64,000 bases of DNA from an uncultured Phascolarctobacterium sp. (GCA_900545025.1 UQXH01000003.1:49482-113481), one strand, 5' to 3'. Numbered from the stretch's first letter, positions 8,288 through 16,642 are shown. Notes: generated by a model not told the origin, from the letters alone. Program-made: numbers and translations.

Positions 8288-9631
8288 TCAGCCTACAATA
8301 ATATTTTCTGTCGGATAACGTACCCGGTCAATTTCTTTCGTAAAGAAGGACATACCGAAGGTGAGAATGCCGATTCTGCCGATATACATGGTAGCAATCA
8401 AAACCAGCTTACACCAGTCGTTCCACTCGGTCGTAATACCGATGCCAAGGCCGACCGTACCAAAAGCAGAAAACAGCTCGAACAGCACCTTGGCAAAAGA
8501 ATGTCCGCCGGTATCAAGCGCCAGCAGCAGGAAGAACGCCAGCGCCAGCCAGAGTATGGACAAAATGAAGATGCTGTAGCTTTTAAAAATCAAGGCATTA
8601 TCTATCCGCCGCTTAAACAGCACGGTTTCTTTCTTATCACGCAGCAGCGACAAGGTAGAAGCCAGCAGGATGCCGAAAGTCGTCGTCTTGATACCGCCGC
8701 CGGTAGATGTCGGCGATGCGCCTACGAACATCAGGAACATCATAAAGAACAGCGTAGCATTGCCCAACATGGCAATATCTACCGTATTAAATCCGGCAGT
8801 ACGCGCGCTTACCGACTGAAACATGGCTGCCAGCAGCTGTTCGCCGGTATTTAAACCAGCCAGCGTACCCGGGTTGTCCAGTTCCAGCAGCCAGATAATC
8901 AAGCCGCCGCCAAAAATAAGCAGCGTATTGATTAACAGTACCAGCTTGGTATGCAGAGAAAAAAGCCGCCACTGGCGTTTCTGCACTACCTCGCCGATAA
9001 CCGTAAAGCCGATACCACCCAGGATAATCAGCAGCATAAAGCAAATATTGAGCAAAACGTCCGCCCTGTAATCAACCAGGCTCTTAAAATTACCGAACAA
9101 ATCAAACCCGGCGTTGCAGAAAGCGGAAATGGAATGCCAGTAGCCCCAGTACAGCGCCTCGGCTCCCATCTGCCCGTAAAAATAAGCTGCCAGGATGCTG
9201 CCGAAAACGAACTCTATCACCAAAGTATACTTAACGATAGCCAGCGTCATCTTGATAACGCCGGACGGTCCCTCCTGATTCAGCGATTCCTGGATCAGCA
9301 GCCGGTGGCGGATGCTGATGCGTTTGCCCAGACCAACACTGAACAGCGTCGTCATGGTCATGATGCCAAGACCGCCTATCTGGATGAGCAGTATCAGCAC
9401 CGTAGAGCCGAAGCGGGTAAAATACCTGCCCGTATCCACTACCGCCAGTCCTGTTACACAGGTAGCAGAAGTCGCCGTAAACAGCGCGTCGATAAACGGC
9501 ATCCATTCACCGGCATTATTGGAAACAGGCAGCATTAAAAGCAGCGTACCTATAAAGATAAGCGCCGCAAAAGTTATGGCCACAGCCATGCTCCTGTTCA
9601 TATTTAAAAATAAACGCAGTAATTTATTCAT
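8288..9631 (-). CDS. ktrB: Potassium uptake channel subunit KtrB (TrkH family)
   Basis: Integral membrane K+ (Na+-linked) translocating subunit of the SKT superfamily. At 447 residues it has the four repeated M1-P-M2 units; selectivity-filter segments are visible as SATCVTGLAVV, SAFCNAGFDLFG, SARTAGFNTVD and SAFGTVGLGIG. The last matches the conserved fourth filter. It begins the KtrBA-methyltransferase transcription unit on the minus strand. Confidence 0.93.
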   Translation of the reverse strand: MNKLLRLFLNMNRSMAVAITFAALIFIGTLLLMLPVSNNAGEWMPFIDALFTATSATCVTGLAVVDTGRYFTRFGSTVLILLIQIGGLGIMTMTTLFSVGLGKRISIRHRLLIQESLNQEGPSGVIKMTLAIVKYTLVIEFVFGSILAAYFYGQMGAEALYWGYWHSISAFCNAGFDLFGNFKSLVDYRADVLLNICFMLLIILGGIGFTVIGEVVQKRQWRLFSLHTKLVLLINTLLIFGGGLIIWLLELDNPGTLAGLNTGEQLLAAMFQSVSARTAGFNTVDIAMLGNATLFFMMFLMFVGASPTSTGGGIKTTTFGILLASTLSLLRDKKETVLFKRRIDNALIFKSYSIFILSILWLALAFFLLLALDTGGHSFAKVLFELFSAFGTVGLGIGITTEWNDWCKLVLIATMYIGRIGILTFGMSFFTKEIDRVRYPTENIIVG

Positions 9632-9701
9632 CGCCCTTTTTCTCCTGTTTCGTATTATACTAAAGGTTATTTACAGCGTCAATTTAACAATACTTGCCAA
9701 A

Positions 9702-10628
9702 TTAGATATGCAGGACAGTAAAAAACAGGACGAAGATAACCACGCTGCACATAATAGTCAGCGAATTGACTACGCCAGCCAGCGCAGCATTGCCGCCCAT
9801 CTTCTCGATAAAGATAGGCCCGATAGCCGTCGACGGAGCCATGAGAGCCGCAGCAGCAACCACATTTACCTCATGGACAAAAGGCTGGAAATACAGCAGC
9901 AGGAAAGCAGCAGTCAAGCCTGCCATATATCTGCCGCAGACAATCTCTCTGATGTAAGCAATATTGCGCTTGTTTAAATTAAGCTCAAACATCATACCAA
10001 TCATTAGCATACTCAGGAAAGTATTGGCGCTGCCTAAGATAGCGGCAAAATCATACACCTGCGCCGGCAGCGAAATCTTCAGCAAGATTAGCGTCACCAG
10101 CGTAATATAGACGAGGAAAGGCGCCGAATGCAAAAGCTTATCGACAATCCCCCGCATGCTGACCGGCTCCCGCCGCCCGTCCGCCGTGCCCACTACTGAT
10201 GCCGTAAAAGCATAGGTAAGGCCCGTACACATAATGGAATTGCCCAAATCGAACATACACAGGGCGATGACACCGAAAGGCCCCAGGAAGCTCTGCACGA
10301 AAGGCAGCGTAAAGTTGCCTATATTATAGCCGCTCATCCCGAAGACGTAGAAAATCTTGGCGGCAGGCGTCTCCCGCCGCGTCACGAGCAGGGCGGCGCC
10401 TACCATCAGCGCGTTGGCAACAATACCTAAACCTGCCAATACGAACAGTGAATAATCCATCTTAAAATGAGCAAAGCTGCTGATAATAGCTCCCGGTAAG
10501 GTAATATTCATTACAATCTTACTAATCAGACGGTAATCAGCGGGAGCAAAAAAGCCAGTCTTTTTTAATCTGTAGCCTATCAGGATGATGAAGACGAAAG
10601 CCAACGCCTTCGTAATAACAGCCAGCAT
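9702..10628 (-). CDS. AEC-family transporter (auxin efflux carrier fold)
   Basis: 308-residue membrane protein with about 10 hydrophobic segments in two inverted halves. The N-terminal segment LIGYRLKKTGFF and the broken-helix region NITLPGAIISSF are typical of AEC (TC 2.A.69) permeases, which in bacteria carry malate, malonate and other organic acids. Substrate is unknown. It lies between ktrB and rplT on the same strand with no shared function evident. Confidence 0.85.
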   Translation of the reverse strand: MLAVITKALAFVFIILIGYRLKKTGFFAPADYRLISKIVMNITLPGAIISSFAHFKMDYSLFVLAGLGIVANALMVGAALLVTRRETPAAKIFYVFGMSGYNIGNFTLPFVQSFLGPFGVIALCMFDLGNSIMCTGLTYAFTASVVGTADGRREPVSMRGIVDKLLHSAPFLVYITLVTLILLKISLPAQVYDFAAILGSANTFLSMLMIGMMFELNLNKRNIAYIREIVCGRYMAGLTAAFLLLYFQPFVHEVNVVAAAALMAPSTAIGPIFIEKMGGNAALAGVVNSLTIMCSVVIFVLFFTVLHI

Positions 10629-10656
10629 TTAAAGTCCCCCTCAAAAATAAATGCAG

Positions 10657-10692
10657 AAAAAAATATAAGCCTGCCCCTTACGAGGCAGACTT
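10657..10692 (-). terminator. Terminator after rplT
   Basis: Minus-strand hairpin AAGTCTGCCTC / GGGGCAGGCTT (11 bp including G-U pairs, 4-nt loop) followed by ATATTTTTTT. Ends the infC-rpmI-rplT operon. Confidence 0.88.
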
Positions 10693-10704
10693 AGAAATTC
10701 AATC

Positions 10705-11058
10705 TTACAGAGCGGCTTTAGCAGCTTCAACCAGTTTAGTGAATGCAGCTGCATCATAGATAGCCAGGTCAGCCAGAACTTTACGGTCCATAGCGATACC
10801 AGCCTTAGTCAGACCGTAGATGAAACGGCTGTAGCTCATACCGTTAGCACGGGTTGCAGCGTTGATACGTGCAATCCAGAGACGACGGAATTCGCGTTTT
10901 TTAGCACGACGGTCACGACGAGCATAGTACAATGCTTTCATAACGGTCTCATTAGCTTTTTTGAATTGTTTGCTCTTAGCTCCGCGATAGCCTTTAGCCA
11001 GTTTCAGAATGTGTTTATGACGACGATGAGCGGTTACGCCAACTTTAACTCTTGCCAT
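10705..11058 (-). CDS. rplT: 50S ribosomal protein L20
   Basis: 117-residue, strongly basic L20 (MARVKVGVTAHRRHKHILKL, GYRGAKSKQFKKANE). It binds 23S rRNA early in 50S assembly and represses its own operon through the infC leader in Firmicutes. Last gene of infC-rpmI-rplT. Confidence 0.98.
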   Translation of the reverse strand: MARVKVGVTAHRRHKHILKLAKGYRGAKSKQFKKANETVMKALYYARRDRRAKKREFRRLWIARINAATRANGMSYSRFIYGLTKAGIAMDRKVLADLAIYDAAAFTKLVEAAKAAL

Positions 11059-11085
11059 TGTTGATTTCCTCCTTTAATCTCTTGC

Positions 11086-11283
11086 TTATGCGTACGGCAG
11101 CATTTTTGCTACGCGTTCATGATCGGTCTTATGAACCAGAGCAGCTTTGCGCAGGTTTCTCTTACGTGCAGGAGATTTATGTTCGAGAATATGGCTTCTG
11201 AAAGCTTTAGCACGTTTAAATTCACCGGAAGCAGTTTTTTTGAAGCGTTTAGCCGCACTTCTGCGGGTTTTCATTTTAGGCAT
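11086..11283 (-). CDS. rpmI: 50S ribosomal protein L35
   Basis: 65-residue basic protein starting MPKMKTRRSAAKRFKKT and containing ILEHKSPARKRNLRKA, diagnostic of L35. It lies between infC (14 bp upstream) and rplT. Confidence 0.98.
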   Translation of the reverse strand: MPKMKTRRSAAKRFKKTASGEFKRAKAFRSHILEHKSPARKRNLRKAALVHKTDHERVAKMLPYA

Positions 11284-11297
11284 TGTAAAATCCTCCT

Positions 11298-11822
11298 CTA
11301 TTTGCTGGGTTTCGGGGCAACAATCATAATCATATTCTTGCCTTCCAATTTAGGCATTCTTTCAACAACTGCAGTTTCTTTCAGCTGCTGTGCCATCTTG
11401 TTTAATAAAACTTCGCCAAGTTCAGGGTGAGACAGCTCGCGTCCGCGGAACATGATAGTAACTTTAACTTTGTCGCCGTCTTCCAGAAAACGCACTGCAT
11501 TTTTGAACTTAACATTGAAGTCATGGTCTTCAATACCAGGGCGCAATTTAACTTCTTTAATATCGAAAGTCTTTTGCTTCTTACGGGCTTCTTTTTCACG
11601 TTTTTGCTGCTCGTAACGATACTTGCCGTAATCCATAATCCTGCACACGGGCGGTTTCGCTGTCGGCGCAATCTCTACTAAATCCAGATGACTTTCTGCT
11701 GCAATCTTAAGAGCATCTCTGCTGGACATAATACCAAGCTGTTCGCCCCCGGCTGCAATAACACGCACTTCACGTGCACGAATTTCTTCATTGATACGCA
11801 AGTTTTCTTTTCCTATGACCAT
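11298..11822 (-). CDS. infC: Translation initiation factor IF-3
   Basis: Two-domain IF3 (N-domain LRINEEIRAREVRVI, lysine-rich linker YEQQKREKEARKKQKT, C-domain) that binds 30S and discriminates start codons. The first in-frame ATG at 11822 is only 3 nt from GGAGG, too close for a good start. An ATA codon at 11816 sits at 9 nt. IF3 genes often use rare start codons for autoregulation, so the true start may be 11816; I report the ATG as the conservative boundary. Confidence 0.95.
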   Translation of the reverse strand: MVIGKENLRINEEIRAREVRVIAAGGEQLGIMSSRDALKIAAESHLDLVEIAPTAKPPVCRIMDYGKYRYEQQKREKEARKKQKTFDIKEVKLRPGIEDHDFNVKFKNAVRFLEDGDKVKVTIMFRGRELSHPELGEVLLNKMAQQLKETAVVERMPKLEGKNMIMIVAPKPSK

Positions 11823-11829
11823 TCACCTC

Positions 11830-11969
11830 CAAAATACAAAAAGCGGGCAGATTAAATCCACCCGCAGAAAATCATATCCAACCCTGTCGAGCTTATGCTG
11901 CAAGGTGAGAAGCGAGCGGCTTCTTCTTTGTTACTTGAATATGATATCACACTGTTACATATGTGTCAA
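11830..11969 (-). promoter_or_regulatory. infC operon promoter and structured leader (L20-type)
   Basis: Promoter TTGACA (11964-11969) -17 bp- TATCAT (11941-11946) starts a roughly 112-nt leader. It ends in a 10-bp hairpin GCGGGTGGAT / ATCTGCCCGC followed by TTTTT, just before the infC ribosome site: an attenuator. Position and form agree with the Firmicute L20 leader, by which L20 represses the operon. I cannot test the L20-binding fold. Confidence 0.75.
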
Positions 11970-11972
11970 CTA

Positions 11973-12458
11973 TTATTTTCTTGCGCCTAATTGACCATCG
12001 ATAGCAAACAAGCCGGCAATCTGGTCGCCTACCATTTGCAGTTTTGCTACGATTTCATCTGCACTTGCTTCCTCTTCTACCTGTTCATCAATGAACCAGC
12101 GCAGGCAGTTTTGTGCCGGATAGTCGTTTTCTTCTACTGCAGCCGCATACATATTATTGATGCGGGAAGTTACATATTTTTCATGTTCCAGTACTTTTTG
12201 GAACAGTTCCAGCGGAGTGCCGTAATCAGCAGCCGGAGCGTCGATAACCAGCATGGTCGGTTTGTCGCCTCTGTCCTGCATAAATTTTACAAGCTTCAGA
12301 GCATGTTCACGTTCTTCTTCATATTGCAGATACAGCCAGTGTGCCATACCTTTAAAATTTTTAGCTTCCATATCCAGGCTCATTTGCAGATACATGTATG
12401 CAGAATAGAATTCAGCCTGTACCTGTTCGTTAAATAAATTATACATCTTTGCGTTCAT
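11973..12458 (-). CDS. ftnA: Non-haem ferritin
   Basis: 161-residue four-helix iron-storage protein. The ferroxidase ligands are recognisable: Glu in NEQVQAEFYSAYMYL, Glu-x-x-His in YEEEREHALKL, and Glu/Gln in WFIDEQVEEE. It oxidises Fe(II) and stores Fe(III) in a 24-mer in the cytoplasm. It is monocistronic behind its own promoter. Confidence 0.93.
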   Translation of the reverse strand: MNAKMYNLFNEQVQAEFYSAYMYLQMSLDMEAKNFKGMAHWLYLQYEEEREHALKLVKFMQDRGDKPTMLVIDAPAADYGTPLELFQKVLEHEKYVTSRINNMYAAAVEENDYPAQNCLRWFIDEQVEEEASADEIVAKLQMVGDQIAGLFAIDGQLGARK

Positions 12459-12514
12459 GATTTTTCCTCCTTAAATTATAACTTAATAAAAACAGTACTT
12501 CTTTAGCTGAACTT

Positions 12515-12554
12515 AGTATAGCATATTATACGTATTTAATCAATAATAATTATC
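12515..12554 (-). promoter_or_regulatory. Ferritin promoter with weak Fur-like box
   Basis: TTGATT (12538-12543) -17 bp- TATACT (12515-12520). The AT-rich stretch GATAATTATTATTGATTAA (12536-12554) covers the -35 and matches the classical 19-bp Fur box at about 11 positions. AT richness alone could explain that, so the operator is tentative. Confidence 0.45.
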
Positions 12555-12583
12555 CATTTTTAATTATTATTTTTTTATTTTGG

Positions 12584-12618
12584 ATAAAAAAAAAGGGACA
12601 GCATACGCTGTCCCTTTA
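12584..12618 (-). terminator. Terminator after the SLH porin gene
   Basis: Perfect 10-bp minus-strand hairpin AAGGGACAGC / GCTGTCCCTT with a 4-nt loop, followed by a run of T. Confidence 0.9.
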
Positions 12619-12651
12619 ATGTTTGTTTTAAGTTGTTTACTAATCGTAAGA

Positions 12652-13863
12652 TTAGAAAGTGAATACGAGTTGAGACCAGATGGTTTCTGCATCATGGCTG
12701 CCTTCTTTAGATTCGAGGTCATACCATTCAATCTGACCAACAATATTTTTAGCAAAGGTGTAATTAGCGAAAATGCTGTAACCTTTAAAACCTTCGTTAT
12801 CTCTCATAATGGTATCATCGGCCAAACCGTTCATAGTATGATCAATGTAAGTAGATGCTCCTTGATCATAGTATTTAGCAACTAAGCCCCAAGAACCAAC
12901 TTGAGAAGCTTTCGCACCTTTATAGGAAGCAGTAATTACATAACCGTCGTCATCGCCATTATAGCCATCACGATCGCCATTCAGATACATAGCACCTAAT
13001 TTAACATTTTTATCAAATGCGTAATCTGCACTTACTGCCCAAATATCATTATCAACATCCGGAGTTCCATAAACATCACTGAAATCATAGTAACCAGCCA
13101 TCAAACCAAGTTTGCTCAGTTTGCCGCTTAATTCTGCATAATAAGTTTCATCTGCATTGTATGCAGAACCTGCTGCTTTTTGTTGATGAGCCTGACCATA
13201 ACCAGCTACCAGTTTTACATCTTTGCCATAGGAAGCTTGGATGCCATCAAAACGATTATCATATACGTTCTTATCGCCTAATTGCAGGTTGTAACGACCA
13301 GCCTGTACTTTAACGCCACCAAGCTTACCATTTACATAAGCACGTTGGAAATTAGTATCTTCATCGCCATTATCAGTATCAAAATATTGCTCATTTTGAA
13401 TCATGCCAGTATATGTCCAGTCATCATTTACCTGACCAGTTACCCAGATACGGGAACGCAGAGTATTTTCGATGCCGTTTTTCTTAAAACCTTTTGCATC
13501 ATGATCTGCATAATGATAACGAACTTCACCGGTAATCTTTACATTGTCAGCTTTCTTTTCCAGGTTAGCTACGCGAACACCGAGGGTATCCAGTTCATCA
13601 GCAAATTCTGCTGCCAGTTTGTCTACGTCAGCGCCTTTTGCCATTGCTTTTGCTACGATTTGTGCCATTTCATAGCGGGTCATCAGTTTGTCTCCGCCAT
13701 AAGTGCCGTCAGGATAACCGTCAACTACGCCAGCAGCAACCAGTTTGTTTACGCTGTCATATGCCCAGTGACCAGCCGGTACGTCAGAGAACGGATTTGC
13801 AGCGTATGCGGATGCAGTTACGCCCAAAGCCATTGCCATTGCGAGAACTAAAGATTTTTTCAT
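12652..13863 (-). CDS. SLH-domain outer-membrane porin (OmpM-like)
   Basis: 403-residue exported protein. Signal peptide 1-21 (MKKSLVLAMAMALGVTASAYA); one SLH domain about 23-80 (FSDVPAGHWAYDSVNKLVAAGVV) that in Negativicutes binds polyamine-decorated peptidoglycan; a short coiled coil about 85-105 (LDTLGVRVANLEKK); then a beta-barrel of alternating aromatic strands ending in VFTF, with the C-terminal Phe of outer-membrane beta-signals. OmpM-type proteins are major porins and tether the outer membrane to the wall in this class. Strong site AGGAGGAGA precedes the ATG. Promoter and leader are unusual (see separate entries). Confidence 0.92.
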   Translation of the reverse strand: MKKSLVLAMAMALGVTASAYAANPFSDVPAGHWAYDSVNKLVAAGVVDGYPDGTYGGDKLMTRYEMAQIVAKAMAKGADVDKLAAEFADELDTLGVRVANLEKKADNVKITGEVRYHYADHDAKGFKKNGIENTLRSRIWVTGQVNDDWTYTGMIQNEQYFDTDNGDEDTNFQRAYVNGKLGGVKVQAGRYNLQLGDKNVYDNRFDGIQASYGKDVKLVAGYGQAHQQKAAGSAYNADETYYAELSGKLSKLGLMAGYYDFSDVYGTPDVDNDIWAVSADYAFDKNVKLGAMYLNGDRDGYNGDDDGYVITASYKGAKASQVGSWGLVAKYYDQGASTYIDHTMNGLADDTIMRDNEGFKGYSIFANYTFAKNIVGQIEWYDLESKEGSHDAETIWSQLVFTF

Positions 13864-14094
13864 GTCTGTCTCCTCCTTTAGGAAAACATTTTATATTTTA
13901 TAAAACGCCGGAGGTTTTCTGCCTTCTTTCCCGCAAGAGTTGCCTTGTTTCCTCTGCCTGTTTGCGGCTTTCTTCCTGCCTGCGCCTTATAACATAGGCA
14001 AGATAAAAAGCAGGCTCAGCTGCGGTACTCGCAATAACGCAGATCCAAGAGGAGGGGCATTGACGGGCCCTTTTCCTGCCTTTTATCTACAGCT
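13864..14094 (-). promoter_or_regulatory. Long structured 5' leader of the SLH porin
   Basis: About 225 nt between the predicted start (about 14088) and the ATG. The first transcribed bases, GATAAAAGGCAGG (14075-14087), can pair over 13 bp (one G-U) with CCTGCTTTTTATC (14002-14014). An inner hairpin CTGCG / CGCAG lies within. The downstream part is purine-rich with repeated GGCAG followed by G/A-rich sequence. A 5'-terminal stem like this could stabilise the mRNA, as the ompA leader does in E. coli; this is inference. I recognise no known riboswitch. Confidence 0.6.
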
Positions 14095-14123
14095 ATTATA
14101 GCACCTTCGCCCCCCCCTGACAA
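14095..14123 (-). promoter_or_regulatory. Porin promoter with poly-G spacer
   Basis: Minus strand TTGTCA (14118-14123) and TATAAT (14095-14100) are exactly 17 bp apart. The spacer starts with eight consecutive G (C8 on the plus strand, 14110-14117). Gain or loss of a G by slipped-strand pairing would change spacing and promoter strength. Confidence 0.75.
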
Positions 14124-14135
14124 GACTTTACTATG

Positions 14136-14198
14136 AACTTTTTCTTTACTCTCTCGCAAGCTGCTACCTGACTGCCGCTGCAGCAAACTTTTTCTTTA
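14136..14198 (-). repeat. Two 13-bp direct repeats upstream of the porin promoter
   Basis: TAAAGAAAAAGTT (minus strand) occurs at 14136-14148 and 14186-14198, 50 bp (about five helical turns) apart. Both copies adjoin related sequence with CTCGCA and CTGCT. The proximal copy begins 13 bp upstream of the -35. Candidate activator or UP-element-like sites. Confidence 0.55.
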
Positions 14199-14262
14199 AC
14201 TCGCACTGCTGTTACAAACTCTTACTTTTACTAAAATGCAAATAGAATCCTTCATATAATGA

Positions 14263-14292
14263 CAAAAAGCCCGCTGCATTATGCAGCGGGCT
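14263..14292 (-). terminator. Terminator after thrS
   Basis: Minus-strand hairpin AGCCCGCTGCAT / ATGCAGCGGGCT followed by TTTTTG. Confidence 0.9.
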
Positions 14293-14310
14293 CTGTAAAT
14301 TTTTCTTTTA

Positions 14311-16221
14311 TTATTTTTTCTCAGCGATTTCTTGCTGCAGCATAGCAATAAAGTCAGCCTGTTTCATAGCGCCGATGTCGCCTTCACCTCGGCGGCGTAC
14401 ATTTACAGTGCCTTCTTCCACTTCCTTGTCGCCGACAACGAGGGTATAAGGAACTTTTTGTACCTGCGCTTCACGAATCTTGTAGCCCAGTTTTTCATTG
14501 CGGTCATCCAGATGCACGCGCAGGCCCATATCAAACATCCTGTCTGCCAGCTCTTTGGCATAGGCAACATGCTTGTCGGTAATCGGCAGGATGCGTACCT
14601 GCTGCGGCGCCAGCCATACCGGGAAAGCGCCGGCATAGTGCTCGATAAGGATACCGATAAAGCGTTCAATGGAGCCGTACACAACGCGGTGAATCATAAC
14701 GGGGCGGTGTTTGAGCCCGTCTTCACCGGTGTAGGTCAGGTCAAATTTTTCCGGCAGCAGCATATCCAGCTGGATGGTGCCGCACTGCCAGGTACGGCCG
14801 ATGGAGTCGGTCAGATGGAAGTCAATCTTCGGCCCGTAGAAAGCGCCGTCGCCTTCGTTAATCACATAAGGCAGTCCCAGATCTTCCAGCGCAGCTTTCA
14901 GCGCATTGGTAGTTTTATCCCAGGTTTCTGCATCGCCCATGGAGTCTTCCGGACGGGTAGAAAGCTCTGCATGATATTTCAGACCGAAAGTAGCATATAC
15001 TTCGTCAAACAGACGGATAACGTTTTGAATCTCGTCTTTAATCTGAGAGGGCATCATAAAGATATGGGCATCATCCTGCGTGAAGCAGCGTACACGGAAC
15101 AGTCCGTGCAGCGCGCCGCTCAGCTCGTGGCGGTGTACCAGGCCCAGCTCACCGGCACGGATAGGCAGTTCTTTATAGCTGTGCGGATGCAGTTTGTACA
15201 CCAGCATGCCGCCGGGGCAGTTCATGGGTTTTACTGCATAATCAGCTTCATCAATCTGGGTGAAGTACATATTTTCACGGTAATGATCCCAGTGACCGGA
15301 GGTTTCCCACAGCTTGCGGGACAGGATCATCGGGGTCTTGATTTCCTGATAGCCGTAACGGCGGTGTACCTGACGCCAGTAGTTAATCAGCTCGTTGCGG
15401 ATAACCATGCCGTTAGGCAGGAAGAACGGGAAGCCGGGGCCTTCTTCCATTATAGCGAAGATGTCCAGCTCTTTGCCCAGTTTACGGTGGTCGCGCTTAG
15501 CAGCTTCTTCCAGCATATGCAGATAGCTGTCCAGCTCTTCCTTGCTGGCAAAGGCGGTGCCGTAGATACGCTGCAGCATCTTGTTCTTTTCGTTGCCGCG
15601 CCAGTAAGCACCGGCAATGCTCTGCAGTTTGAAAGCCTTTACCCTGCCGGTAGAAGGACAGTGCGGGCCGGCGCACAAATCGGTGAAATCACCCTGAGTA
15701 TAGGTGCTGATAACGGCATCTTCCGGTAAATCATTGATAAGTTCAACCTTATATTTTTCATCTTTGGCAGCAAACATGGCCAGCGCTTCGCTGCGGGGAA
15801 TTTCCGCGCGCACCAGCGGAATATTCTGTTTGATGATTTTTGCCATTTCTTTTTCGATAGCGGTCAGATCTTCCGGGGTAAAGGTGTGCTCGCTGTCCAG
15901 GTCGTAGTAGAAGCCGTTGGCGATAGCAGGGCCAATGGCAAATTTAACATCCGGGAACAGATGCTGGATAGCCTGAGCCATAACGTGTGCCGCAGTATGG
16001 CGAATAGCATGCAGTCCTTCCTCGGATTCAGGCACGACAAATTCTACAGAAGCGTCATGGTCAAGCACGTCGCTCAAATCTTTATTTACGCCGTCTACAA
16101 CAGCCAGCAGAGCCTGTTTACCCAGTTTCTGAGACAGGCTTTTGGCAATTTCCAGTAAGCTTACACCAGCAGCATATTCTTTAACGCTGCCGTCTTTTAA
16201 AGTAACTTTAATAGCAGACAT
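14311..16221 (-). CDS. thrS: Threonine--tRNA ligase
   Basis: Class II ThrRS, 636 residues from the chosen start. Domains in order: TGS (about 1-63), editing domain with HAIRHTAAHVMAQ (His pair) and later CAGPHCP, the catalytic core with the zinc-ligand Cys in NCPGGML, and a C-terminal anticodon domain beginning WLAPQQVRILPI. The ATG at 16221 has AGGAGGA upstream; the longer reading frame to 16263 runs into the leader terminator. Controlled by its own T-box. Confidence 0.97.
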   Translation of the reverse strand: MSAIKVTLKDGSVKEYAAGVSLLEIAKSLSQKLGKQALLAVVDGVNKDLSDVLDHDASVEFVVPESEEGLHAIRHTAAHVMAQAIQHLFPDVKFAIGPAIANGFYYDLDSEHTFTPEDLTAIEKEMAKIIKQNIPLVRAEIPRSEALAMFAAKDEKYKVELINDLPEDAVISTYTQGDFTDLCAGPHCPSTGRVKAFKLQSIAGAYWRGNEKNKMLQRIYGTAFASKEELDSYLHMLEEAAKRDHRKLGKELDIFAIMEEGPGFPFFLPNGMVIRNELINYWRQVHRRYGYQEIKTPMILSRKLWETSGHWDHYRENMYFTQIDEADYAVKPMNCPGGMLVYKLHPHSYKELPIRAGELGLVHRHELSGALHGLFRVRCFTQDDAHIFMMPSQIKDEIQNVIRLFDEVYATFGLKYHAELSTRPEDSMGDAETWDKTTNALKAALEDLGLPYVINEGDGAFYGPKIDFHLTDSIGRTWQCGTIQLDMLLPEKFDLTYTGEDGLKHRPVMIHRVVYGSIERFIGILIEHYAGAFPVWLAPQQVRILPITDKHVAYAKELADRMFDMGLRVHLDDRNEKLGYKIREAQVQKVPYTLVVGDKEVEEGTVNVRRRGEGDIGAMKQADFIAMLQQEIAEKK

Positions 16222-16244
16222 AATCTTCCTCCTAAAAATAAAAT

Positions 16245-16525
16245 AAACCCCAATCCCTATCAAGGGACGGAGTTTTTCCGCGGTTCCACCCTAATTGACT
16301 CATTATCTGAGCCCACTCGGTACCGTTAACGCCGGCATACGGAGCTGCATACTTGCCTTAGCTTTCCGCAGTTCAGTTTGAAGGTGGTTCAGTTCACCGC
16401 TTTACCCTACTGCTCTCAGCCTCGGCAGTATTTTCTGTAAGGATTATACGGTAACGCGTCCTTCGCATTACTGATAATTATTTTCAATTACCTGTTTATT
16501 ATAGCACAAAGGTACAGCTTGTCAA
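16245..16525 (-). promoter_or_regulatory. T-box leader of thrS with promoter and terminator
   Basis: T-box sequence TTAGGGTGGAACCGCGG (minus strand, about 16278-16294) is followed by the terminator ACTCCGTCCCTTG / AGGGATTGGGGT and a T-rich stretch. ACC triplets (Thr) at 16383-16388 are candidate specifiers. Promoter TTGACA (16520-16525) -16 bp- TATAAT (16498-16503). It senses uncharged tRNA-Thr. Confidence 0.9.
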
Positions 16526-16642
16526 TACTGCCCCAGGACTGGAAAAATATTATTCTTTTTAGTATAATGATACTTACGTACGATTCATCTAAGATAATTT
16601 AATATTTTTAAATATTATTATAAAAAAACGAAGGACTGCCTA

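Noticed and set aside
13864..14094. Known riboswitch (c-di-GMP, cobalamin or manganese type) in the porin leader
   Set aside because: I compared the leader with the core motifs of these classes and found no agreement; only local hairpins are supported.
14332..15729. 465-codon open frame opposite thrS
   Set aside because: Shadow of thrS; no start signals and no family resemblance.
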